This document shows, in pieces, positions 37,406 through 44,878 of a stretch of 64,000 nucleotides of DNA. A model generated the notes under the pieces. The model saw only the letters and a list, made by a program, of their open reading frames with translations, was not told the DNA's origin and made no database searches. Source of the stretch: Allorhodopirellula solitaria. Its GTDB lineage: Bacteria > Planctomycetota > Planctomycetia > Pirellulales > Pirellulaceae. The DNA lies in assembly GCF_007859855.1 (NCBI RefSeq), contig NZ_SJPK01000003.1, positions 441,182-505,181 on the forward strand, given 5' to 3'. Each line of letters starts with the position of its first letter. The first letter of the stretch is position 1. The position numbers and the translations under genes are program-made.

Positions 37406-38347
37406 TTAAAATTCTCCTACCACTTCACCACCGTTGATCGATGTCATCGCCTTAAGCGTGTCGAATGCAATGCTCTCGGTAATGAAGCGAACCGATCCGT
37501 CGGCCATCCCCATCTGGACGCCCCCGGTATGGAACGAATACGGGCCACCGAACCAATTGCTGACATTGACCACTTGATTCCCGGCGGACCAGTAGACAGC
37601 TGACATTTCACCACCGCTCGGCGACATATCCACCGCACATGCGAACATCCAGCCCGCATTGCCGCTGGAAGTCCATGGTGGCTTCTCGGTTCCCCATGTA
37701 TGGCTGTAACTGGGCGACAGCGGATTCCGGCGGCCTTTCACCCACCAGTCACTTCGCCCCGCCGATTCGTAGATCATGCAGGTCGATGAGGTGCCGTCGA
37801 TGATGTCCCGCATGGATCGAAACTTGTTCCGTTCGAACAGCGATTCATACTTGTCCCAGTCGCTGGCGTTTCGAAGCACCGAATAATCGGTCGTTTGGAA
37901 TCCGTTTGCACTCAAGGTGTCATCGGCTGATGGGTTGGATGCACATTGGTAAACCGTCGGCATTTGAGTAGCCAGTTCGAGGTTCTCGCCTTCGTCCCAG
38001 TCCAGTGCGTAGTCGTACAGATCGGCGACATTGCCAGCCTCGAGTTGCGGCAGAATCGATACAGACCAAACCGCCACATCGTTGGTCTGGGAGGAGGGAA
38101 ACTTCTTGTAGACATCGTGGTAGTTGTGCATCGCCAGACTGACCTGCCTCATGCTGTTACTGCACTGCATGCGGCGGGCTGCTTCGCGAGCGCTTTGGAC
38201 CGCGGGCAATAACAGGCCAACCAATACGCCAATAATCGCAATCACGACGAGCAACTCGACAAGCGTGAACGCTAATCGGCGAGGGGCTGCCGGAAGAACA
38301 GATGGATGCGAGCGGAAGCTCGTTACTGTGGGGGTGCATGAAGACAT
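37406..38347 (-). CDS. DUF1559 domain protein with type IV pilin-like N-terminus
   Basis: The start at 38347 is chosen for an AAGGAG at ideal spacing; an in-frame ATG at 38395 lacks one. The 313-residue product has a prepilin-like segment [20 protein letters not shown] (Phe27 after the presumed cleavage site, Glu31 as the conserved +5 Glu). The pilin helix [17 protein letters not shown] follows, then a DUF1559 head with the family ending [15 protein letters not shown]. These proteins are presumed to be processed by prepilin peptidase and moved by a GspE/GspF-type system, such as the one at the start of the window. It is first in a two-gene unit with the lipoprotein. Confidence 0.92.
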   Translation of the reverse strand: MSSCTPTVTSFRSHPSVLPAAPRRLAFTLVELLVVIAIIGVLVGLLLPAVQSAREAARRMQCSNSMRQVSLAMHNYHDVYKKFPSSQTNDVAVWSVSILPQLEAGNVADLYDYALDWDEGENLELATQMPTVYQCASNPSADDTLSANGFQTTDYSVLRNASDWDKYESLFERNKFRSMRDIIDGTSSTCMIYESAGRSDWWVKGRRNPLSPSYSHTWGTEKPPWTSSGNAGWMFACAVDMSPSGGEMSAVYWSAGNQVVNVSNWFGGPYSFHTGGVQMGMADGSVRFITESIAFDTLKAMTSINGGEVVGEF

Positions 38348-38354
38348 GCATGGA

Positions 38355-38360
38355 CTCCTT
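38355..38360 (-). promoter_or_regulatory. Shine-Dalgarno site deciding the DUF1559 start
   Basis: AAGGAG on the minus strand, 7 bases before the ATG at 38347. Clear sites of this kind are scarce in the window, so it is good evidence for this start over the upstream in-frame ATG. Confidence 0.7.
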
Positions 38361-39117
38361 AATCTGGATAGAACGCTAATTGGGAAGGAACGCACATTCG
38401 GTTCAAGTGAAAACCGATGCGGGTTGAAGCGTTGCTGGCTAGATAGGTGCCTCGACTCGAGTTGAGGAGGGCACGCTAGTGGCTGGCTGGCTGAGGTCGG
38501 GCAGGCTACTGCTGCTGCGAATCATTCTCAATGAGGCTAGATGCGAGCCTAGGTGCGGTCAACCATCGATTTCCGAGTTCTAGCTAAAGGGGATTGGTTT
38601 TACGTAGCAAGTTGTTTGTGGTTTTTAAGTCATCGCAATGGTGTGTTGCGCCCGCCGGGCGTGTCGGGGCTGGTGTCAGGTCACGCCGCGGGTGGGTTTG
38701 AGCGGGGTTGTTCTCGCTGATGTGCTTTATTGCAAGATGGTTGGGGGGTGTCGGGGAGTGGACCCTAGCCGAGACGGGCGGAGCCGTCTGGCTACACTGT
38801 TGCGATATTCCGATTGAGGCTCTAGTTGGTGGCATTGAGTGGTCTTCAGCCGAGACGGGCGGAGCCGTCTGGCTACTCTGTTGCGATGTTCTGAATGAGG
38901 CTCTAGTTGATGGCATTGAGTGGTCTTCAGCCGAGACGGGCGGAGCCGTCTGGCTACTCTGTATTCATGGGGGGAACTGGAATGCCGGGAAATGAGTGTA
39001 GAATCAGTTTGAAACGCGAAGTTTCTTCGAGATGTGGGCTCTTATCAACAAATGCTCGGAGCGTCATTCCTTCTGCTTAATACCCACCACCCACCCACAT
39101 CGATTTTAGGCGACATC
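38361..39117. other. Long divergent gap with hairpin repeats
   Basis: About 750 bases between the divergent DUF1559 and coiled-coil membrane genes. It contains an imperfect 18-bp palindrome (38450-38467, CCTCGACTCGAGTTGAGG) and the 81-bp tandem array described separately. Open frames across the array on both strands are repetitive and lack family features or start signals, so no gene is called. Confidence 0.55.
38768..38962. repeat. 81-bp tandem repeat array, about 2.4 units, each with a hairpin
   Basis: The motif GAGACGGGCGGAGCCGTCT starts at 38771, 38852 and 38933, an exact 81-base period. Each forms the stem AGACGG/CCGTCT, extended by TAGCC or CAGCC with GGCTA and one bulged G. Two full intervening spacers are nearly identical (landmarks TTGCGAT, GAGGCTCTAGTTG, GGCATTGAGTGGTCTTCA). 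The unit is far longer than CRISPR repeats and shows no unique spacers. Confidence 0.85.
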
Positions 39118-40230
39118 ATGAAAACGAAGAAACATCACGGCTCGTTTATGCTGCGATTCATGATTCTAGGTTTCAGTATCGCGGTGGGCGTGCTCACGTT
39201 CTGGTTGTTGGGCTACGTCCTCCGCGATATCGATCGGGTGAAAGGTCCCGATTACAACCAAATGATCGAAGCGGGAGTGCCGCAAGAGCTCCAAGACGCA
39301 CGGCAGGCACTTGCCGCGGAAGCGGTGGAACTGAAGCAGCAGATCGCTTCGGCGGAAGAACGCCGCCGCTTGACCGTCCAGACGACGAACGATTCGCAGC
39401 AAACCATCAATCAGCTGTTGGAGCTGAAACGCAACGCCGACGAGAACGAAACGAAGCTGAGCGAGGACCAGCAGCAGGCGCTGACCGATAGTCTCCAACT
39501 TTTCCTTTCCAATCAGAGCCAGATGCAGGTTCTCAACGCAGAGTTGGCGACGCTCAATGAGCAGAAGACGGACGTCTCGCAAAAACAGCAAGACAATGCA
39601 CGAGCGATCACAGCGGCGAGTCGTCCTATCGAGAACGAATACGAGCGACTTCAAGCGAGACACCAGTGGCGGCTTGCGGCCTACAAGCTTGGATTACTCA
39701 TCCCTGTTCTCTTGATCTGCGGATGGATGTTTGTACGACAGACCGGTGGCACTTACTCGATGCTCGTCTATGCACTCAGTGGTGCGGTCGCGGCGCGGGT
39801 GATTTTGGTGATGCACGAACATTTCCCTGCGATCTATTTTCGCTACATCCTCATCCTGCTCTCGCTGGCCATTGCGATCGGTGTCCTGCTGCGTTTGCTG
39901 AGGTTGTTGGCGAATCCGAGCCGCGATTGGTTAATTCGTCAGTACCGAGAGGCTTACGCGAGCTTCTTCTGTCCGATCTGTGACTATCCGATCCATCGTG
40001 GCCCGCTGAAGTTCGCAGTCTGGACACGGCGTAGCTTGAAGAAGCGTTCCCTGGCCGCGGCGAATGCCGGTGACGCCACCGCCGACCAGCCGTACACATG
40101 CCCTTGTTGCGAAACGACACTGTTTGAAGCCTGCGAGAAGTGCGGCGGAATCCGGCATTCACTTCTGCCCGCCTGCGAGAAGTGTGGCGACGCCGCTGGC
40201 CGGGCAATCGGATCAGCAGCGTCGGAGTGA
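39118..40230 (+). CDS. Coiled-coil membrane protein with C-terminal zinc ribbons
   Basis: The ATG at 39118 gives 370 residues beginning KTKKHHGSFM; an in-frame start 84 bases upstream adds a stretch with no family logic. There is a first span at about 12-34 and a long charged coiled coil, rich in Gln/Glu, at about 50-180. Three more spans follow at about 188-265, then a cytoplasmic tail with four Cys pairs: CPIC, CPCC, CEKCGG and CEKCG. These look like two zinc-ribbon or rubredoxin-like knuckles. The extra-cytoplasmic coiled coil between spans suggests a sensor or an oligomeric scaffold. I do not recognise the family. It converges with the cytochrome gene, 57 bases apart. Confidence 0.8.
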   Translation: MKTKKHHGSFMLRFMILGFSIAVGVLTFWLLGYVLRDIDRVKGPDYNQMIEAGVPQELQDARQALAAEAVELKQQIASAEERRRLTVQTTNDSQQTINQLLELKRNADENETKLSEDQQQALTDSLQLFLSNQSQMQVLNAELATLNEQKTDVSQKQQDNARAITAASRPIENEYERLQARHQWRLAAYKLGLLIPVLLICGWMFVRQTGGTYSMLVYALSGAVAARVILVMHEHFPAIYFRYILILLSLAIAIGVLLRLLRLLANPSRDWLIRQYREAYASFFCPICDYPIHRGPLKFAVWTRRSLKKRSLAAANAGDATADQPYTCPCCETTLFEACEKCGGIRHSLLPACEKCGDAAGRAIGSAASE

Positions 40231-40287
40231 GCCGGCACAGGAACCAGGCTCGTTTCAAGGCAACGAAAGCGACGCAACGTGATTGGG

Positions 40288-41841
40288 CTAAAGCGTCTTG
40301 AGGTATTCCAACACAGCTCGCTTCTCCGGTTCACTGAGTCGATTGGGATAATCGTGGCCGTCGGACGACTTGCCGAATCGCCGGGTGTCGAAGTAGCTGC
40401 GCCGGATTGCCACGTCGGGGGTCTCCAGCGGAACGCGGTCTGTCGTTTCAATCGACAATCCGACCTTGGATTGATCCATCTCCGCCGCGGTCCGCCGCCA
40501 AATGACCGGGCGCTGGTCGGGGTGCAGAACATGCCAAAGTGTCGGCACGCTCCCGTTGTGAAAGTAAGGCGCACTGGCCCAGACACCGTCGAGCGGCGGC
40601 GCTACATAGCCCGCGGGATCGGTGATCGTTTCGCGGTGCTCGGCATCGTCGGTCGCCGCGAACCAGCTACGTGAATAGTGCTCGCGGCCCGCAACCGTTA
40701 GCGCGTCGTGCCGAACGGGATCGGTGCCGATCTCCTCGATCGGTACCATGCGGTTTGGATAGCCAGCGATGGATTCGGAATCGGTGCGGTTGTCGTAGGT
40801 TCCGTGGCATTCGGCACAGTTGGATGCGAACAGTTTCGCACCGCGTGAGGCGAGCACTTCATCGACTGGCCCGGCATATCGAGGTGCCCGCAGTGAGGAC
40901 AGGTAGGCTTCCACATCTCGAAACTCATCTTCATGCTCACGGAAAAAGTCAGCGTCATTTTCTGGCACGAGCATGAACTGCATCAAGCCACGGTGTCCTT
41001 TGGGAGCAAATCCGTCGATGTAGATGTACGGCCGCCGGTAGAAATGCCACCATGGTGGTGCGTCCATATCGTGATGCGTGAAGGAAGTGGGCGGACGGTC
41101 GATGAGGTTGAGCTGATCGTCACGGAAGTGCATCAATCCCATCCCGAATACGACCGCATTGGTGGTGCCGTGGGTCGTTCCCAGCGGGATCACGAGTGAT
41201 CCAAGTTCCATCCGTCCCAAGGGCTTGCCGAGTCGAAACTTGGTGCTGCGAACTTCTTCGGTTAACGTTTGCAGGGCGTATTGGTTGTTGGGGGCGCCGG
41301 GAGTCGGCGAGCCATAGATCGAACCGCCGTGGCAAGCAAAGCAGTTCATCGTCCAGTTGCCATCCTTGTCAACGACGTATTGCAAGGGTTTACCTGGATC
41401 AGCGACTTGCCTTTCCTGGCCGCCGTCCCCTTTTTCATGCCCGTCCCCTATTTCGCTGCCTCCTGTTTCGCTGACCCCTGTCTCGCTGACCCCCGTCTCG
41501 TTTCCACGGTTACCGAGATCGACATGAGGGCGCTGCGTTAGCCCGTAGCGATCGAACGCCATCGCTCGTCGTTCGCCGACCGAGGCGTCTGCGGCTTTCT
41601 GCCGGAGTGGTTCCGGCCAACTCTTCCAGAGATTGTCAAACACTTCCTGGTCGAAATCGCTGGGCAAATACGCTGTATTGACTAATCGTTCAAACCCGCG
41701 CGAAGCAGCTTCCGCTTGATCGGATGCCGTCGCGTTGCCAGCAGGTGAGGTGCGGGGAGACGGATCATTGGCGGTCAACCGAGCATGGCTCCATCCGACC
41801 GCAGTGATGAAAACGAGAGCGTAGGAACAGAGGTGTCGCAT
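40288..41841 (-). CDS. Exported di-heme c-type cytochrome
   Basis: From the ATG at 41841 (signal peptide MRHLCSYALVFITAVGWSHA) this is a 517-residue periplasmic cytochrome with two heme motifs, CFACH (Cys167, Cys170, His171) and CAECH (Cys342, Cys345, His346). The C-terminal part, with VAPPLDGVWASAPYFHNGSVPTLWHVL, is typical of the di-heme peroxidase/cytochrome family. An ATG 51 bases upstream is in frame but precedes a hydrophilic stretch. Between residues about 115 and 145 lies a Gly/Glu/Ser/Thr insert coded by a 15-base tandem repeat. Electron partners are unknown. Confidence 0.88.
   Translation of the reverse strand: MRHLCSYALVFITAVGWSHARLTANDPSPRTSPAGNATASDQAEAASRGFERLVNTAYLPSDFDQEVFDNLWKSWPEPLRQKAADASVGERRAMAFDRYGLTQRPHVDLGNRGNETGVSETGVSETGGSEIGDGHEKGDGGQERQVADPGKPLQYVVDKDGNWTMNCFACHGGSIYGSPTPGAPNNQYALQTLTEEVRSTKFRLGKPLGRMELGSLVIPLGTTHGTTNAVVFGMGLMHFRDDQLNLIDRPPTSFTHHDMDAPPWWHFYRRPYIYIDGFAPKGHRGLMQFMLVPENDADFFREHEDEFRDVEAYLSSLRAPRYAGPVDEVLASRGAKLFASNCAECHGTYDNRTDSESIAGYPNRMVPIEEIGTDPVRHDALTVAGREHYSRSWFAATDDAEHRETITDPAGYVAPPLDGVWASAPYFHNGSVPTLWHVLHPDQRPVIWRRTAAEMDQSKVGLSIETTDRVPLETPDVAIRRSYFDTRRFGKSSDGHDYPNRLSEPEKRAVLEYLKTL
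41451..41505. repeat. 15-bp in-frame minisatellite in the cytochrome gene
   Basis: About 3.5 copies of a 15-base unit (plus strand TTTCGCTGACCCCTG and variants) starting at 41451, 41466, 41481 and 41496. Read on the coding strand it gives repeats of the five residues SETGV or SETGG. The reading frame is kept, so copy number changes would only lengthen or shorten a flexible linker. Confidence 0.8.
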
Positions 41842-41919
41842 GGGTTGCCTTTTTTCGAAATCAAGCACGGGCATGGTCATGCAGAATACCATTCTACCAC
41901 GCTCTCCCGCCTCTTCCCG

Positions 41920-42235
41920 TTAAAACTGGCTCATCCGACGGAAGCGTGCGCGGAGCACAGGGGGAAGGTTTTTCTAGGCATGGCTCTCGTATCCAATAAT
42001 CTTACAAAAATGCGTTCCTGACGAACGAATGTCCGCCAGGGACCGGCAACACCATTGGCGTACCATCGACCGAGATATCCCTTGCCAAGCCAGCACCTCT
42101 TCAGAGCTCGGCTCCGTTTCTCCCGGCAGCTCCAGTCTAACATCCACTATCACCTCCGACAAATCAATCATTGGATACTGGAGCCATGCCTCCCAAACCT
42201 CCAACGCACGCTTCCGTCGGATGAGCCTTAAAACT
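41920..42235. mobile_element. 300-bp MITE-like element with 23-bp perfect inverted repeats and 8-bp target duplication
   Basis: The element (41928-42227, exactly 300 bases) starts with GGCTCATCCGACGGAAGC and ends with its reverse complement; the perfect terminal inverted repeat is 23 bases at each end. It is flanked by the direct repeat TTAAAACT (41920-41927 and 42228-42235), an 8-base target duplication. The inverted similarity continues inward imperfectly to about 80 bases (landmark GGCATGGCTC...GTATCCAAT at both ends). There is no transposase; open frames inside are short. Terminal GGCTC and an AT-rich 8-base duplication resemble ISL3-family transposition, which is inference. It lies 8 bases beyond the stop of the isomerase gene operon. 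Confidence 0.85.
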
Positions 42236-42243
42236 CACGCGAG

Positions 42244-43140
42244 TTAACCGGTAGAGCCAGGCCAATGCTGGCTCATTTTTCTCTTTAAGAAGTCGACACT
42301 TCGTTGCAATTGATCGATTCCATCGACACCGTCTTCAATACTGATCCAGCTATCGAAACCCTTCCCTGCTAGCTCCTGGAAAATGGCGTCGTAATCGTTG
42401 AGTCCTTGACCAATCTCACCATGACGGAGGCGTTTGGCATAGCCGACCGAACCACCTTCCTCCGCACGAAGGTCCTCGATCGTACCCTCGATCAGGTACC
42501 GGTCGCTGGCGTGCATCGTGACCACTCGGTCGGAGACCCGCTTGAGTAATTCAAGCGGGTCTTCGCCCGCAAGAAATGCGTTGCTGGGGTCGTAATTCAC
42601 GCCAAAATTGGGGTCGTCGATGGCATCAACCAGATCACAGAACACGTCCGTCGCCTGCGCAAACTCGGGGTATTCCCAGAAGTCATCCTTGTAATGATTC
42701 TCGAGGATCAGGGTCACACCTTGCTGCTTTGCCAAAGGCAGGCAGGCCTGGATGCTGTCGGCGGCGAGTTGCACGCCTTCGTCCATGGTGAGTTCGGGGC
42801 GACGTTGGCCGCTGAGGACTCGGCAATAGCTGCCGCCAAGTGCCGCGGTCATCTCGATCCAGCGTTTCTGCTTGACAATTTCCGCGTCTCGGAAGGCTGG
42901 ATCGGGATGCGTGAAGTCGGGCGAGCAGCAGAGCATGGGGATGACCATGCCAGCATCCTCGGTTTGCTGGCGAGCCCGAGCCCAATTCCCCTCGTCGGCG
43001 AGTTCGAGAAAACCGGAATAGAATTCCAGTCCGTCGACCCCCAGCGTGGAGGCGAGGTCAATCCACTGGGCAATCGTCATCGAGCCGTCTTTGCAGAGAG
43101 CTTGCATGTAGGCTTTGGGAAAAGCTGCGAGTTGAGGCAT
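42244..43140 (-). CDS. Sugar phosphate isomerase/epimerase, TIM-barrel (AP endonuclease 2 fold)
   Basis: A 298-residue cytoplasmic protein of the xylose-isomerase-like TIM-barrel superfamily. Metal and substrate region landmarks are LILENHYKDD (Glu), GVNYDPSNAFLAGEDP (Asp), VVTMHASDRY (His) and a late WISIEDG (Glu). These are the usual four ligand positions. It is the last gene of a four-gene minus-strand operon, 3 bases after the dehydrogenase stop. By context it could act as a 3-epimerase of a ketopentose phosphate, like UlaE, following a KGPDC-type decarboxylase. Many members are annotated only as hydroxypyruvate isomerase-like, so the reaction is not proven. Confidence 0.85.
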   Translation of the reverse strand: MPQLAAFPKAYMQALCKDGSMTIAQWIDLASTLGVDGLEFYSGFLELADEGNWARARQQTEDAGMVIPMLCCSPDFTHPDPAFRDAEIVKQKRWIEMTAALGGSYCRVLSGQRRPELTMDEGVQLAADSIQACLPLAKQQGVTLILENHYKDDFWEYPEFAQATDVFCDLVDAIDDPNFGVNYDPSNAFLAGEDPLELLKRVSDRVVTMHASDRYLIEGTIEDLRAEEGGSVGYAKRLRHGEIGQGLNDYDAIFQELAGKGFDSWISIEDGVDGIDQLQRSVDFLKRKMSQHWPGSTG

Positions 43141-43143
43141 GGA

Positions 43144-44172
43144 TCAAACGGGTTTAAGAACAGACTTGACGACGTCGCCGCGGTGCATCTTTTCGAACGC
43201 ATCGTGCCATTGGTCGATCGGCCAGACACCGCCGATGATGGGAGCGACATTGAGTTGACCGCTGGTGAGTAGGGCGAGCACACGCTCCCAGATCGCCCAG
43301 TGATGGCTAAAGCTTCCCTGCAGCGTCACGTTTTTCTGGACGAGTGGATCGAGGCTGAAATTGAGCGGCTGGCGTCCCCAACCCACTTTGCTGATCCAAC
43401 CTGCAGGCCGCACGACATCGATAGCAACTTCGAGCGTGGCACTGACCCCGGCGGCATCGATGACGCCGTCGCAGCCGAGACCGTCTCGTTGCCGCGCCCA
43501 ATCTCGCGGGTCGCCGACAATCACATCACATCCATAGTTCAGGTGGGCAATCTCGAGACGCTGCCGGTCCGATTCCAATCCCACCAATGCGACTTCGGCG
43601 CCACAAAGACGTGCCATCGCCGCGCAGAGAATCCCGATCGTGCCGGGCCCCATCACGACGACGCGGTCCCCCGGTTCGATCCTGGCATTGCGAACGACCG
43701 CATTGAACGCCACGCAGCACGGTTCAGTCAGGCAGGCGTGTTCCAAGGGCAGCGCATCATCCACGGCGTGCAAGATCCGTGAGGGCACTCGGACATATTT
43801 CGTCATCGCACCGTCGACGCCGTAACCGAACCCTTTGCGTGTCGGGTCAAGGTTATAGAACCCCCGGCGAGACATCGGGTTGGACGAATCGATGATCGCT
43901 GCCGTTTCGCTGACAACACGGTCACCCTCCTTCCAGCCCCCAACAGCCGAGCCCAGTTCCACGATGTGGCCGCCAAATTCATGCCCCAGGATGACTGGGT
44001 AGTTGACTGGCCAGGAATGATCGGCTGTCCATTGATGCAGATCACTGCCACAGACGCCGACGTTGGCAACCTCGAGCAAGACGTCTTCTTCGCCAAGTGT
44101 CGGCCGGTCAACTTCTCGGATTTCGACGCTGCCTTTTTCGGGCGCAAAGTTCACGACAGCTGCTGATTTCAT
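43144..44172 (-). CDS. MDR-family dehydrogenase without structural-zinc cysteines
   Basis: Starting at the ATG at 44172, 7 bases after the upstream stop, the product has 342 residues; an ATG 30 bases earlier would overlap that gene. It is a medium-chain dehydrogenase/reductase: catalytic zinc ligands Cys41 (VGVCGSDLH) and His64/Glu65 (LGHEFGG), and a Rossmann motif VVVMGPGTIGILCAAMARL. The four Cys of the structural-zinc lobe are missing; that stretch reads SSNPMSRRGFYNLDPTRKG. It probably oxidises a polyol or sugar acid with NAD(P), as in threonine, sorbitol or L-gulonate dehydrogenases. Its place between a KGPDC-like decarboxylase and an isomerase supports a sugar-acid pathway. Confidence 0.88.
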   Translation of the reverse strand: MKSAAVVNFAPEKGSVEIREVDRPTLGEEDVLLEVANVGVCGSDLHQWTADHSWPVNYPVILGHEFGGHIVELGSAVGGWKEGDRVVSETAAIIDSSNPMSRRGFYNLDPTRKGFGYGVDGAMTKYVRVPSRILHAVDDALPLEHACLTEPCCVAFNAVVRNARIEPGDRVVVMGPGTIGILCAAMARLCGAEVALVGLESDRQRLEIAHLNYGCDVIVGDPRDWARQRDGLGCDGVIDAAGVSATLEVAIDVVRPAGWISKVGWGRQPLNFSLDPLVQKNVTLQGSFSHHWAIWERVLALLTSGQLNVAPIIGGVWPIDQWHDAFEKMHRGDVVKSVLKPV

Positions 44173-44179
44173 GGTTCGC

Positions 44180-44875
44180 TTAGGGGGCACAATCTTGGGC
44201 ATGAACCGCCTCGCAAATCATTCTCAGCGAACCTTCGAGGTCGCCGGAGGCGGTTCGGAAAGCATCGGCATCAATGGTCAGGGGGGCTCCCAAGACAACC
44301 AGGGGAGCACCGTGTTGAGGGCATTGAATCGCCTGCTCGATCGAGAGTCCACCGACCGCCTGAACAGGAATTTTCACGGCATTGACGACGTCTCGCAACT
44401 GATCCATCGGGCTGGGCATGCGCTCTCCGCGTGCCGCGATCCCACGCCGCTCGTCATAACCGATGTGGTGGATAACAAAATCACATCCGAGGTCTTCGAG
44501 CCGCTTGGCACCCTCGATCATGTCTTCCGAAACCATATTGTCGCCCATGACTTGGCAGCCAAAGTCGGCACCGGCTTTGACAACACAGCGAATCGTCTCT
44601 TCGTGAGCCCGGGCCATGACCACCACGTGAGTGGCTCCCGCTTTGGCCATCATTTCGGCTTCGAGGTATCCGCCGTCCATTGTCTTCAGGTCGGCCACGA
44701 TCGGTGTGTCGGGGAACGCGGATCGCAGGGCGCGAACGCCGTGCAGACCTTCGGCAAGGATCAAGGGGGTTCCCGCCTCGAGCCAATCCACGCCGGCTCG
44801 CATCGCAAGCTGCGCGGTTTCTATCGCTTCGTCGATGTTTGTCAGGTCGAGCGAGATTTGAACAATGGGACGCAT
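44180..44875 (-). CDS. 3-keto-L-gulonate-6-phosphate decarboxylase / hexulose-6-phosphate synthase family protein
   Basis: A 231-residue protein of the orotidine-monophosphate-decarboxylase suprafamily. The diagnostic DxKxxD motif is Asp62-Lys64-Asp67 in VADLKTMDGGYLEAEMM, and LEAGTPLILAEG and the ending AVGGLSIEQA with LGAPLTIDAD are those of KGPDC/HPS enzymes. KGPDC decarboxylates 3-keto-L-gulonate 6-phosphate to L-xylulose 5-phosphate; HPS joins formaldehyde to ribulose 5-phosphate. No 6-phospho-3-hexuloisomerase, the usual HPS partner, is present, whereas a UlaE-like TIM-barrel protein is two genes downstream. I therefore favour the decarboxylase. It begins 3 bases after the upstream gene and ends 7 bases before the next. 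Confidence 0.87.
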   Translation of the reverse strand: MRPIVQISLDLTNIDEAIETAQLAMRAGVDWLEAGTPLILAEGLHGVRALRSAFPDTPIVADLKTMDGGYLEAEMMAKAGATHVVVMARAHEETIRCVVKAGADFGCQVMGDNMVSEDMIEGAKRLEDLGCDFVIHHIGYDERRGIAARGERMPSPMDQLRDVVNAVKIPVQAVGGLSIEQAIQCPQHGAPLVVLGAPLTIDADAFRTASGDLEGSLRMICEAVHAQDCAP

Positions 44876-44878
44876 GAG

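Noticed and set aside
38768-38962. CRISPR array
   Set aside because: Repeat unit is 81 bases with near-identical intervening sequence, no unique spacers, and no cas genes.
38584-38995. Overlapping frames of 95 and 110 codons across the 81-bp array
   Set aside because: Open only because the repeat period is a multiple of three; no ribosome site, no family, hairpins in each unit.
41974-42204. Small gene of 76 codons inside the 41.9-42.2 kb element
   Set aside because: The related copy at 50.7 kb does not keep the frame (22-base insertion and small indels), so it is non-coding element sequence.
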